This document shows positions 27,650 through 36,677 of a stretch of 64,000 nt of DNA, one piece after another. The stretch is from Saprospiraceae bacterium (lineage in GTDB: Bacteria > Bacteroidota > Bacteroidia > Chitinophagales > Saprospiraceae), in the NCBI GenBank assembly GCA_020848695.1, contig JADLHT010000014.1, positions 1-64,000 on the forward strand, in the 5' to 3' direction. Position 1 is the stretch's first letter. Every line of letters begins with the position of its first letter. Below the pieces are notes generated by a model. The model saw only the letters and a program-made list of their open reading frames with translations. It had not been told where the DNA came from and made no database searches. Both the position numbers and the translations under genes were made by a program.

Positions 27650-29401
27650 ATGAAAACAATTGAATCCTCAATCCATCTTGGGGAAATAATACCCAATATT
27701 TCCATACTGCTTCAGCGAAATGCAGAGCTTTGGAAAGATCATAATGTTTTTACAGAGTATAAGAACGGAACCTATGTGTCTATCAAGTGGAAAGATTTTT
27801 ATAAAGATATTCAGAATATTGCTTCTAATTTGAAAAACCAAGGATTTAAGGAAGGAGATAAAATGATTATTTTTTCTCCAAATAAGTTGGAAATGCTTGA
27901 ACTTGAATTAGCTGTTATGTCTATGAAAGGAATTGTTGTTCCTCTATTTGCATACTTTCATCAAGAGACTGCAGAGTTATTAATCAAACATTCAGGTGCA
28001 AATTTTGCTGCGATTGATAATGAGATTCAATGGAATAGGATTAAGTATTTAAATCTTGAATTGGTAATTTCTTTTAACCCAAGTATTGAAATGGCTAGAA
28101 ACACATTACCATTCGTCGAACTGTTAAAATCTTCAGCTAATGACTCTGCATCTTTAACAATAGAAATAGATTCGGATTTTATATGTTTAAATATGTATAC
28201 TTCCGGAACAATGGGTACGCCAAAATGTGTTCAGCTAAGTCATAGAAATATTTTATCTCAACAAGCAGCATTAATAAAAATGTGGAATATTGATCATACT
28301 GATCGATTCCTTTCTTACCTGCCATGGCATCATAGCTTTGGTGGTATTTTTGAACTTTTCACTGCATTAAGTAATGGCGCAGAGATGATTCTTGAATCAA
28401 GTTATGGAAAGGATCCAACCGTTATCATGCAGCATTGGAAAAATAAAAAGCCAACTTTGTTTTTCAGTGTGCCAAAAGTTTATCAGGCATTGTATGAGCT
28501 CGCAAAGAAAAGCAAAGAAACTGAAGAAATATTTTTTCACTCAAATCTAAAATTCATTTTTACAGCTGCAGCATCTCTGCCACAAACGCTGTCTGATGAA
28601 TTTGAACGTCGAAATATTCCGGTAATTGAAGGATGGGGACTTACGGAAACGTCACCTTGTTGCACACTGACAGATCCTTCAAAAAAAAGAAAACCAGGAG
28701 TAGTTGGCTTTCCAATTCCCGGAGTTCAGATTGCATTCGCTCCGGATGGTGAAATTTTGGTGAAAGGGCCTAATGTAATGAAAGCTTATTATAACAATGC
28801 TGAAGCTAATCGTGGAATATTTACAGAAGATGGATGGTTTCGAACAGGAGATATTGGTGAGTATACAGAGAATGGTCTAAAACTAATTACCCGTAAAGAC
28901 CGAATATTCAAACTATCCAATGGAGAAAAAGTTATTCCCTCTGACTTGGAAAAACTGATCGAAGTTCAATGCCCATATGTATTACATGCACTTATAGCTG
29001 GAGAAGGTGAAGAATATCCTGTTGCCTTGCTTTTTCCAAATAAAAAATTGCTAGATGATCCTGATTATTTTGTCACTCTAGATGATGGATGTTTTTGTCC
29101 TCGAAGCCTGGAAGAATTAAGTCGCTGCCTTAAGGGATGTCTTCATGATGCCAATTGCTCTATTGGACAAAAATTTTCTAAAATCCAATCTGCTGTAATC
29201 ATTGATGATGAGCTTTCATTTGATAACGGCACGCTCACTTCATCCATGAAAGCATCACCAAAAAATATTCTTCAAGTGTATAAAGCACAGCTTAAAACTC
29301 TATACACTCCTGAGAGTAATGCTGAGGATGTAGTTTATATAATTCGTTTAGACGATCTTAATAAAATTCCTGGAAGAAAAATTAATGTAGATTATGTATA
29401 G
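27650..29401 (+). CDS. AMP-forming acyl-CoA ligase, probable aryl-CoA ligase
   Basis: 583 residues of the ANL superfamily. Motifs: NMYTSGTMGTPKCVQLSHRN (P-loop-like A3), EGWGLTETSPCC (A5), DGWFRTGDIGE (A7) and RKDRIFKLSNGEKVIPSDLE (A8). Its architecture is closer to the long-chain acyl-CoA synthetase branch than to classic short benzoate-CoA ligases, so substrate choice cannot be read from the sequence. Its place right after bcrCBAD suggests it activates benzoate, a hydroxybenzoate or a related acid to the CoA ester with ATP. No lysine residue in the final A10-type position (P-x-x-x-x-G-K) is obvious; the end reads NKIPGRKINVDYV. Confidence 0.8.
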   Translation: MKTIESSIHLGEIIPNISILLQRNAELWKDHNVFTEYKNGTYVSIKWKDFYKDIQNIASNLKNQGFKEGDKMIIFSPNKLEMLELELAVMSMKGIVVPLFAYFHQETAELLIKHSGANFAAIDNEIQWNRIKYLNLELVISFNPSIEMARNTLPFVELLKSSANDSASLTIEIDSDFICLNMYTSGTMGTPKCVQLSHRNILSQQAALIKMWNIDHTDRFLSYLPWHHSFGGIFELFTALSNGAEMILESSYGKDPTVIMQHWKNKKPTLFFSVPKVYQALYELAKKSKETEEIFFHSNLKFIFTAAASLPQTLSDEFERRNIPVIEGWGLTETSPCCTLTDPSKKRKPGVVGFPIPGVQIAFAPDGEILVKGPNVMKAYYNNAEANRGIFTEDGWFRTGDIGEYTENGLKLITRKDRIFKLSNGEKVIPSDLEKLIEVQCPYVLHALIAGEGEEYPVALLFPNKKLLDDPDYFVTLDDGCFCPRSLEELSRCLKGCLHDANCSIGQKFSKIQSAVIIDDELSFDNGTLTSSMKASPKNILQVYKAQLKTLYTPESNAEDVVYIIRLDDLNKIPGRKINVDYV

Positions 29402-30620
29402 TCTGGAATCAACATCCTTGTTAAAAAAGATAATGAAAGACTATTTTCAGTCCTTCAATGTATCCAAAAAAATTGCATGGTGCACAAGTGTTGGTCCGGC
29501 TGAATTATTAAGAAGTTTTGGTTTTCAAGTTTACTTTCCGGAAAATCATGGTGCTTTATTAGGAGCAACTCGTCTTGCCGGTGAAAATATTCCCGCTACG
29601 ATTAATCTTGGTTATTCCGGAGATATCTGTTCCTACCTTACAAGCGATATTGGAGCGTATTTAAACAAGCAGACACCTTTACTTGCACATTATGGCTTAA
29701 ATTCCATTCCCAAACCGGATCTAATCGTTTATAATACCAATCAGTGTAGAGAGGTTCAGGATTGGTTTAATTTCTATGCCCGTGAATTTAATTGTCCAAT
29801 TGTTGGAATTTTTTCCCCAAGGCATATTGATGAAATGAATCTAGAGATGGTAACTGCAGTTGCCGAGCAATTTAAAGCAATAATTCCTATCTGTGAGAAG
29901 ACCAGTGGGGTCGATTTTGATATTGACCGATTTAGTGAAGTCATAAGATTGAGTCGGGAATCAGCCGAACTGTGGAAATTAGTTTTGGATACAGGGAAAA
30001 ACTCTCCTTGTCCTTTAAGTTTTTTTGATGCTTCTATTCATATGGGTCCCATTGTTGTATTGCGCGGAACTAAGATTGCAATAGAATATTACCAGGTCTT
30101 ATTGAGAGAGCTTCAACATAAAATAAGTTTAAAACAAAGTCCCGTAATACAAGAAGACTCCCGTATTTATTGGGATGGAATGCCAATCTGGGGAAAATTA
30201 AGATCACTTTCAAATTTATTTGTTCAAAACAATTCCATGGTCGTAGCGTCAACATACTGCAGTAGTTGGATATTTGACAGCTTTGATGAAAACAGTCCAT
30301 TTGAAAGCTCTGCCTTTGCTTATACAAATATATTTATCAACAGGAGTGAAAATGCCAAGCTAAGATTGCTAAAGCAGTGGGTTGAAATGTTTCGAATCGA
30401 TGGGGTCATTTTTCATGATGCAAAAACATGTTTTAATAATTCCAACTCAAGATTTGGATTACCGCAGTTATTTCATGAGATAACAGATATTCCCGTATTA
30501 ATCATCGAAGGTGATTTGTGTGACCTTAGGTTTTACTCTGAAGGGCAGACCACTACAAAATTAGAGACATTCATTGAACAGCTTAAGTTTCAAAAAGTAT
30601 TGAATCAAAATGCAGGATAG
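29394..30620 (+). CDS. Solitary BcrB/HgdB-family protein (second copy in operon)
   Basis: 408 residues of the benzoyl-CoA reductase / 2-hydroxyacyl-CoA dehydratase family. It keeps features of the B-type subunits: ELLRSFGFQVYFPENHGALL, DICSYLTSDIGAYL, YNTNQCREVQDWFNFY, IFHDAKTCFNNS and IIEGDLCDLRFYSEGQ, so Cys residues are present at the expected cluster positions. It has no C-type partner beside it. It overlaps the ligase by 8 bp and the following dehydrogenase-ATPase fusion by 11 bp. It is inferred to act with the ATPase domain of the fusion as a second ATP-driven electron transfer unit, either on another ring-CoA substrate or as a dehydratase. It could instead be an extra or chaperone-like subunit of Bcr. 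Confidence 0.78.
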   Translation: MYSLESTSLLKKIMKDYFQSFNVSKKIAWCTSVGPAELLRSFGFQVYFPENHGALLGATRLAGENIPATINLGYSGDICSYLTSDIGAYLNKQTPLLAHYGLNSIPKPDLIVYNTNQCREVQDWFNFYAREFNCPIVGIFSPRHIDEMNLEMVTAVAEQFKAIIPICEKTSGVDFDIDRFSEVIRLSRESAELWKLVLDTGKNSPCPLSFFDASIHMGPIVVLRGTKIAIEYYQVLLRELQHKISLKQSPVIQEDSRIYWDGMPIWGKLRSLSNLFVQNNSMVVASTYCSSWIFDSFDENSPFESSAFAYTNIFINRSENAKLRLLKQWVEMFRIDGVIFHDAKTCFNNSNSRFGLPQLFHEITDIPVLIIEGDLCDLRFYSEGQTTTKLETFIEQLKFQKVLNQNAG

Positions 30621-32469
30621 ACTCATTCATAAAATTGGAATAATTGGGTTAGGTCCGGTTGGATCTATTCTTGCCGTGCATTTTAAGGAATCTGGCTTTA
30701 AGGTGGCAATTTGTGACAACGATAAAATCAAATTAAACCTTATTAAAAAAGATGGCATCATACTAACTGGAGTTTTATCAAAGAAGATATCCTTTGAATA
30801 TGTCTATTCTTCTTTATCTGAGATGGAATCCTTTCAAGCAGAACTTTATGTAATATGTGTAAAAGCAACACAATTACCTGAGCTGATGAACACCCTTTGC
30901 AATGTAAGTGATAGTTCATTTTTAGTCTTATGTGCCATGAATGGCATTGATGTTGAACAGATAATTTCTGATAAAATAGGTGAAACAAGAACCTTGCGAA
31001 TGGTGATCAATTTTGCAGGCAATCTGGTTGAACCAAATGTTACCAAAGTAACTTTTTTTAATCCTCCCAACTATATTGCATCAATTGATGATTCAAAACA
31101 GGAAGTTGCAGACAGCGTAGCCAAATCACTTACTTTTATTTCACTGGAAACTAAGTCAATTGGTTCATTTGAAATGTTAAGACGGATATGGGAAAAAACT
31201 ATTTTGAATTCTTCGCTCAGTGCAATTTGTGCTTTGGGACGAATGACCATTCAAGAAGCAATGCAGAATTCTGATACCGTTGAACTTATAGAACAAGTCA
31301 TTGAGGAAGCGTTGGAAGTAGCAGAAGCAGAAAAAATCAAATTTGATGATGACTTTACCAGAAAATGTTTGCGCTATTTGTATAAAGCTGGTAACCATTT
31401 TCCATCATTAGCAGTAGATCTTTTGAATAATCGTCCAACTGAAATTGATTACATGAACGGTAAAATTGTGGAGTATGGAAGAAAGCATTATGTCAGGACT
31501 TCACTCAATCTGACCTTCACAAATATGATAAAGGCAGTATCCAATAAAAATGTTATTCAGAAAGTTCAGGTAGCTAAATCTGCCGTTAACATGAATCAAT
31601 GGGGCAAGTCACTTTTGAAAATAAATTCCGATTCACAGAGTTCACATTATTTTCTTGGAGTAGATCTCGGTTCTGCATATACTAAATTCACAATTATTGA
31701 TGAAAAAGAACAAATAAAATTTCAAACTGCACTAAAAACTTTAAACAGGGATCGAATTTCAATTCGTCATGTGATGGAAGTATTAAAATCAGAATTCGTA
31801 ATAGAGCATATCTGTGCAACAGGATATGGACGCAAACACTTAATGGATGCAGATTTGGTAAAAACTGAACTGAATTGTGCAACACTTGGGGTTTCTAAGT
31901 ATTTTACAGGAGCAAAAAATATAATTGACATAGGTGGAGAAGATATTAAAGTGATTAAATGCAATAAGTCAGATGCATTGGAGAACTTTTACCTTAATGA
32001 TAAATGTGCTGCAGGAACAGGATCGTTTATATCAGAAGTTGCAGAACGTGCCGAAATCAACATTTCTGAGATGAGTGATCTTGCCTCTAAATCCAATTTC
32101 AATAAAGAATTAAACAGTTTTTGTACCGTATTTGCAAAGACAGAAATCATGACTTGGCTGTTTGATGGGTTGCCTGTGGAAGATATTTCAAAAGGTATAT
32201 ACTTATCAATTTTAAATAGAATCATCAAATTAAAAATAGATCCACAGGTAGATATCTATTTGATTGGAGGGGTAATATCTCACCATCCTTATTTAAGAGT
32301 TTTACTTCAGGAAAAATTTCAAAAGAAAGTTCATATTGTGGATCGACCTCAATTTGTTGTTTCATTTGGAGCAGCATTATATGCCAAACATCATTGGTTG
32401 CTCCCTAAATATTCTAAAGAAATTGAACCTGAATCATTCCTCAAATCTGATCATGAAAGGGTTTCATAA
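30610..32469 (+). CDS. Ketopantoate-reductase-like dehydrogenase fused to BcrA/D-type ATPase
   Basis: 619 residues in two clear parts. Residues ~1-320 are a PanE/ApbA-type NAD(P) dehydrogenase: IGIIGLGPVGSILAVHF (Rossmann), VICVKATQL, WEKTILNSSLSAICAL with the family Lys and Asn, and NRPTEIDYMNGKIVEYGRKH. Residues ~346-610 are an ASKHA activator ATPase: FLGVDLGSAYTKFTI, CATGYGRKHLM, IIDIGGEDIKVIK, NDKCAAGTGSFISEV and NSFCTVFAKTEIM with both cluster Cys, and YLIGGVISHHP. Both halves look catalytically complete. I know of no described protein with this pairing. It lies between the BcrB-like gene and the thiolase with overlaps on both sides, so a fused reading frame by assembly error is unlikely. 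The substrate is unknown. Confidence 0.85.
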   Translation: MQDRLIHKIGIIGLGPVGSILAVHFKESGFKVAICDNDKIKLNLIKKDGIILTGVLSKKISFEYVYSSLSEMESFQAELYVICVKATQLPELMNTLCNVSDSSFLVLCAMNGIDVEQIISDKIGETRTLRMVINFAGNLVEPNVTKVTFFNPPNYIASIDDSKQEVADSVAKSLTFISLETKSIGSFEMLRRIWEKTILNSSLSAICALGRMTIQEAMQNSDTVELIEQVIEEALEVAEAEKIKFDDDFTRKCLRYLYKAGNHFPSLAVDLLNNRPTEIDYMNGKIVEYGRKHYVRTSLNLTFTNMIKAVSNKNVIQKVQVAKSAVNMNQWGKSLLKINSDSQSSHYFLGVDLGSAYTKFTIIDEKEQIKFQTALKTLNRDRISIRHVMEVLKSEFVIEHICATGYGRKHLMDADLVKTELNCATLGVSKYFTGAKNIIDIGGEDIKVIKCNKSDALENFYLNDKCAAGTGSFISEVAERAEINISEMSDLASKSNFNKELNSFCTVFAKTEIMTWLFDGLPVEDISKGIYLSILNRIIKLKIDPQVDIYLIGGVISHHPYLRVLLQEKFQKKVHIVDRPQFVVSFGAALYAKHHWLLPKYSKEIEPESFLKSDHERVS

Positions 32470-33715
32470 ATCACAAAAAGGAATTGGAATTTTACTCGAC
32501 GACATATACTTAGTTGGAGGTAAAAGAACTCCGTTTGGTAAGTATTGTGGAAGTCTGGCCAATATATCTCCAACAAATCTTGGTATAATAGCCAGTCGTG
32601 CTACAATAAATCAAAGCGGAATTAAGCCATACGAAATATCACAGTTGATTGCTGCCAATATTGGACAAAGTTCTTATGATGCATATTTTCTTCCGAGACA
32701 TATTGGTTTGTACTCAGAGATACCTTTAGAAGTTCCTGCCTTGATGGTTCAAAGAATTTGTGGTTCAGGATTTGAAACAATTATTACCGGAGCCGAGCAA
32801 ATAACCTTGTCAAAAGCAGATTGTGTATTATGTACGGGAACTGAAAATATGTCCTTATCACCAACAGTTAGTTTTGGAAATCGAATGGGGTATTCATTAG
32901 GAAGACCGGTATTTAAAGATATGCTATGGGAAGCCCTTGATGATACCGCAGTCGGATACCCAATGGGTTATACTGCTGAAAACATAGCAAAGAAATACAA
33001 GATCACTAGACAGGAAGCAGATGAATATGCTAAATGTTCTTTTGATCGGACGCTATCAGCAAGAGATAAGGGATTTTTTAATTCCGAAATATGTCCTGTA
33101 ACTTCAACAAGTTTTGAAATAGAAGGACTTAAAAACAGAAAAGTAATTTTACCAAGAGAGGTTTCTTCACTTCAACATGACGAAAATGTTAGGGAAACTA
33201 CTATGGAAGCATTGTCACGGCTATTACCTGTTTTTAATGAATCCGGAATTTTGACAGCTGGAAATTGTAGTGGAATTGTAGATGGTGCTGCTAGCGCAAT
33301 CATAGCCTCAAACTTCTTTATTAAGCAAAGAAATCTAACACCCTTGGTTAGAATCTGCGCAGCAACGAGTGTAGGTTTAGATCCAAAGGTCATGGGACTT
33401 GGTCCAGTTGAGGCAATCAGATTATTACTGGAAATAACAGGTATGAAGTTGGATGACATTGGCTTGTTTGAAATTAATGAAGCATTTTCAGCACAGGTGA
33501 TAGGTTGTGAAAGAGAGCTGGAGATAGATCGAAGCAAACTGAATATAAATGGTGGTGCCATCGCAATAGGTCACCCTTTAGCCGCAAGCGGTATAAGATT
33601 GTTATTGACCCTGGCAAAAACAATGAAATTGCAAAATATTCAGTATGGTATTGCTTCTGCGTGCATCGGAGGAGGGCAAGGAACAGCTGTGTTGATTGAA
33701 AACAGAGAATTATGA
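32453..33715 (+). CDS. Thiolase (acyl-CoA acetyltransferase)
   Basis: 420 residues from the ATG at 32453; the longer ORF in the track would extend 39 residues back into the previous gene without thiolase character. Type II thiolase with the active-site Cys in VQRICGSGFETIITG, the His in INGGAIAIGHPLAASG and the second Cys in IASACIGGGQGTAV. In this operon it probably cleaves 3-oxopimelyl-CoA to glutaryl-CoA and acetyl-CoA, the last beta-oxidation step of the benzoyl-CoA pathway. It overlaps the previous gene by 17 bp and the next by 4 bp. Confidence 0.9.
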   Translation: MKGFHKSQKGIGILLDDIYLVGGKRTPFGKYCGSLANISPTNLGIIASRATINQSGIKPYEISQLIAANIGQSSYDAYFLPRHIGLYSEIPLEVPALMVQRICGSGFETIITGAEQITLSKADCVLCTGTENMSLSPTVSFGNRMGYSLGRPVFKDMLWEALDDTAVGYPMGYTAENIAKKYKITRQEADEYAKCSFDRTLSARDKGFFNSEICPVTSTSFEIEGLKNRKVILPREVSSLQHDENVRETTMEALSRLLPVFNESGILTAGNCSGIVDGAASAIIASNFFIKQRNLTPLVRICAATSVGLDPKVMGLGPVEAIRLLLEITGMKLDDIGLFEINEAFSAQVIGCERELEIDRSKLNINGGAIAIGHPLAASGIRLLLTLAKTMKLQNIQYGIASACIGGGQGTAVLIENREL

Positions 33716-34776
33716 AAAGCAATATTATACATCAGTGGCAAATGATTGAGCCCAACAAGGAACTACGATATGTTAAGTCAGAGTTACCCGAATTAGATCT
33801 TGATGAAGTCCTGGTCAAAGTAGCAGGCTGCGGGGTCTGTCACACTGACATAAGTTATTGGCATCATGGGGTTAAGACTAATCACTCCTTACCGCTAACC
33901 TTAGGGCATGAAATCAGTGGAGAAGTAATCAAGGGAGAAACAAACTGGATTGGAAAGAAAGTAATTATTCCAGCGGTACTTCCTTGTGGGAAATGTCCAC
34001 TATGTCTTGGAGGAAGAAGCAATATTTGTAGAAATCAGGTCATGCCCGGAAATGATTTTGATGGGGGATTCGCTTCGCACGTTAAAGTACCCTCAAGGTT
34101 TCTATGTGAAGTTCCAACAGAACTCTTAGAACGTTACTCCATTGAACAATTGGCAGTTGTTGCAGATGCAATCTCGACTCCTTATCAGGTAGTTCAAAAG
34201 TCTGAACTAGAGGTTGGGGATCTTGCTGTTGTAATTGGTGTAGGAGGAGTAGGCCTTTATGGCGCTCTTATTGCAAAAATATTTGGTGCCTGTGTAATTG
34301 CATTGGATATTAACAATGAAAAACTTGAACGCGCAAAGTCATTAGGTGTGGATGAGATATTGAACATTCAAGGTTTAGAAATAAAAACCATTAAAAACAA
34401 AATAAAAGATATTTCTAAAAAATTAGATACCCCAGCTTATGGTTGGAAGATTTATGAAATTTCAGGGACAAAGACAGGTCAGGAATTGGCTTTTAATCTT
34501 CTCAATTATGCATCTACACTTTCAATTGTTGGCTTTACCATGGATAAGTTTGAAGTTCGATTGAGCAACCTCATGGCATTTGATGCAAAAATAATTGGTA
34601 CATGGGGTTGCCGAGCAGAATTGTATCCTGAAGTATTAAAACTATTAATTGAAGACAAATTGAAAATAACTCAATTAATACAGACCATACCAATGAGTAA
34701 GATTAATGAAGTATTTAAAAATGCTGTTCATAATTACTATACAAAAAGACCGGTATTAGTACCGGATTTTATTTAA
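33712..34776 (+). CDS. had: 6-hydroxycyclohex-1-ene-1-carbonyl-CoA dehydrogenase
   Basis: 354 residues, zinc-dependent MDR alcohol dehydrogenase. Catalytic zinc ligands appear in VAGCGVCHTDISYWHHG and LTLGHEISGEV; the structural zinc Cys quartet is CGKCPLCLGGRSNIC. The NAD motif is VVIGVGGVGLYGALI. The segment MPGNDFDGGFASHVKVP, rather than that of ethanol dehydrogenases, and the adjacent oah and dch genes identify it as the enzyme oxidising 6-hydroxycyclohex-1-ene-1-carbonyl-CoA to the 6-oxo compound. The ATG overlaps the thiolase stop. Confidence 0.9.
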   Translation: MKSNIIHQWQMIEPNKELRYVKSELPELDLDEVLVKVAGCGVCHTDISYWHHGVKTNHSLPLTLGHEISGEVIKGETNWIGKKVIIPAVLPCGKCPLCLGGRSNICRNQVMPGNDFDGGFASHVKVPSRFLCEVPTELLERYSIEQLAVVADAISTPYQVVQKSELEVGDLAVVIGVGGVGLYGALIAKIFGACVIALDINNEKLERAKSLGVDEILNIQGLEIKTIKNKIKDISKKLDTPAYGWKIYEISGTKTGQELAFNLLNYASTLSIVGFTMDKFEVRLSNLMAFDAKIIGTWGCRAELYPEVLKLLIEDKLKITQLIQTIPMSKINEVFKNAVHNYYTKRPVLVPDFI

Positions 34777-34790
34777 ACAACTAGTATCAC

Positions 34791-35888
34791 ATGAAAGAAA
34801 TAATAAACCATAATTTAGTACATACGAGATTCGATCAGATACAATTTGAAAAGAAACATTGTCTTAATCTAGATGGCTCACCAGTCACAAATTTGTACTC
34901 TGCATGGATTGTCTTGGATAATCCCGCCCAATATAATTCTTATACAACGGATGCAATTAAAGAAATCATACTTGCGTTGGGAATGGCATCCAACGATAGG
35001 AATGTGGTTGCTGTAGTAATTACAGCAGTAGGAGATAAAGCTTTTTGTACTGGAGGTAATGTAAAAGAGTATGCTGAGTATTATTCGGGAAATCCACAAG
35101 AATATTCTCAATATATGCGGCTTTTCAATGATATGGTCAGTGCTATATTAAAATGTGAAAAACCAGTTATTTGCAGAGTCAACGGAATGCGTATTGGTGG
35201 AGGACAGGAGCTTGGAATGGCCTGTGATTTTAGCATCTCCAGCGATTTAGCACGTTTTGGACAAGCCGGTCCAAAACACGGAAGTGCCCCTATTGGAGGA
35301 GCAACTGATTTTCTGCCTTTGTATGTTGGTGTAGAAAGAGCAATGGTTTCATTAACCCTATGCGAACCCTGGACCGCTCATCAGGCATATTATTTTGGAA
35401 TGCTTACCGATATAGTACCTGTACTTAGAATCAATGGAGAGTATATTGCTAACCCAACAGTAATTCTAGATAAATTAACAGATAATTACGGAAGAATAAT
35501 TTTTGGTAGTCCAAAAAGTGGAAATGAATTGGCTCAGGCTAAAGAGTTAATGAAAACTGCAGAAGTCAATTTTACACTTCTTGATGAAAAGATCAACTCC
35601 CTAATTACAAAATTACTTTTTACTTTTCCCAACTGCACATTTAAAACGATAAGTGAGGTAAGAAAATTTAAACTTGAACGATGGGATCGCAATAAAGAAT
35701 CCAGCAAAGACTGGTTAGCACTGAATATGATGACAGAAGCAAAAGCTGGTTTTCGAGCTTTCAACGAAGGTCCTAAAGACCAGCGGGAGGTAAACTTTAT
35801 CCTATTGAGGCAAATGCTTGCAGAAGGTTATGAATGGAATGATGAAATGCATCAGGCAATTTCTCCTCAATATTGTTATGAAAAATAA
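34791..35888 (+). CDS. oah: 6-oxocyclohex-1-ene-1-carbonyl-CoA hydrolase
   Basis: 365 residues, longer than ordinary crotonases and typical for Oah/BamA. It hydrates and opens the ring of 6-oxocyclohex-1-ene-1-carbonyl-CoA to give 3-hydroxypimelyl-CoA. Strong family signatures are IVLDNPAQYNSYTTDAIKE, FCTGGNVKEYAEYYSGNPQE, RVNGMRIGGGQELGMACDFS and RFGQAGPKHGSAPIGGATDF. This enzyme is a widely used marker of anaerobic benzoyl-CoA degradation. It lies 14 bp after had and 9 bp before dch. Confidence 0.95.
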   Translation: MKEIINHNLVHTRFDQIQFEKKHCLNLDGSPVTNLYSAWIVLDNPAQYNSYTTDAIKEIILALGMASNDRNVVAVVITAVGDKAFCTGGNVKEYAEYYSGNPQEYSQYMRLFNDMVSAILKCEKPVICRVNGMRIGGGQELGMACDFSISSDLARFGQAGPKHGSAPIGGATDFLPLYVGVERAMVSLTLCEPWTAHQAYYFGMLTDIVPVLRINGEYIANPTVILDKLTDNYGRIIFGSPKSGNELAQAKELMKTAEVNFTLLDEKINSLITKLLFTFPNCTFKTISEVRKFKLERWDRNKESSKDWLALNMMTEAKAGFRAFNEGPKDQREVNFILLRQMLAEGYEWNDEMHQAISPQYCYEK

Positions 35889-35897
35889 TGAATCCAT

Positions 35898-36665
35898 ATG
35901 ATTAAAACTCAATTTAATGAACTTGAAACGGTTGTAACCTTAACACTAGGAGATGGCAATGGAAATATTATAAATCTTGATTTAATTCAGGAATTAGATA
36001 AGATTTTACGATCTTTTGCAAATATTGATACTCTGAAAATAATTGTCCTTCAAGGTGAAGGAAAACACTTTTCTTTTGGTGCTTCTGTAGAAGAGCACCA
36101 AAGAGAGTATGTACAATATATGCTTCAGGGTTTCCACAAAATATTCTATACTTTAAAGGAGATTTCTATACCTGCTTTGGCCAAGGTGTCTGGTCAATGT
36201 CTTGGTGGTGGACTGGAAATAGCTCTGATGTGTAATTTTATATTTGCCGATCAATCAGCAAGATTGGGACAACCGGAGATCTCTCTGGGCGTTTTTCCTC
36301 CTCCAGCTTCAATAATTCTACCGGAAAAAATTGGTCTTGCCAAAGCCGAAGAACTTTTAATTACAGGGCGTATTCTTCATCCAATTGAAGCATTTCAATT
36401 AGGCTTGATTAATAAAGTTTTTGAAGATAGGGAAACCTTGAATCTGGAGACAAACCAATGGATAGAAACAAATATTTTGCCTAAGAGTGCCTCTTCATTA
36501 AGGTATGCAGTTAAAGCTTCACGAGTAAAATTCAATCATATTCTTGGTAATTTTTTACCTCAATTGGAATCTATTTATTTGCATCAGTTAATGGCCACAC
36601 ATGATGCAAATGAAGGTATTGAAGCTTTCCTTAATAAACGAAGTCCTGAATGGCAAAATAATTAA
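35898..36665 (+). CDS. dch: Cyclohexa-1,5-diene-1-carbonyl-CoA hydratase
   Basis: 255 residues, crotonase fold. It adds water to the diene formed by benzoyl-CoA reductase, giving 6-hydroxycyclohex-1-ene-1-carbonyl-CoA. Visible signatures: TLTLGDGNGNIINLDLIQEL, the oxyanion-hole segments HFSFGASVEEHQ and VSGQCLGGGLEIALMCNF, and LGQPEISLGVFPPPASIILPEK, which is characteristic of the dienoyl-CoA hydratases rather than ordinary enoyl-CoA hydratases. Position directly after oah supports the call. Confidence 0.92.
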   Translation: MIKTQFNELETVVTLTLGDGNGNIINLDLIQELDKILRSFANIDTLKIIVLQGEGKHFSFGASVEEHQREYVQYMLQGFHKIFYTLKEISIPALAKVSGQCLGGGLEIALMCNFIFADQSARLGQPEISLGVFPPPASIILPEKIGLAKAEELLITGRILHPIEAFQLGLINKVFEDRETLNLETNQWIETNILPKSASSLRYAVKASRVKFNHILGNFLPQLESIYLHQLMATHDANEGIEAFLNKRSPEWQNN

Positions 36666-36677
36666 TATAATAACTAC

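Noticed and set aside
32336-32452. N-terminal extension of the thiolase in the ORF track
   Set aside because: Those 39 residues overlap the end of the fusion gene in another frame and lack thiolase character; the ATG at 32453 fits better.
33172-33722. Minus-strand ORFs of 129 and 82 aa inside the thiolase gene
   Set aside because: Antisense frames kept open by the codon use of the thiolase gene; no signal or motif.
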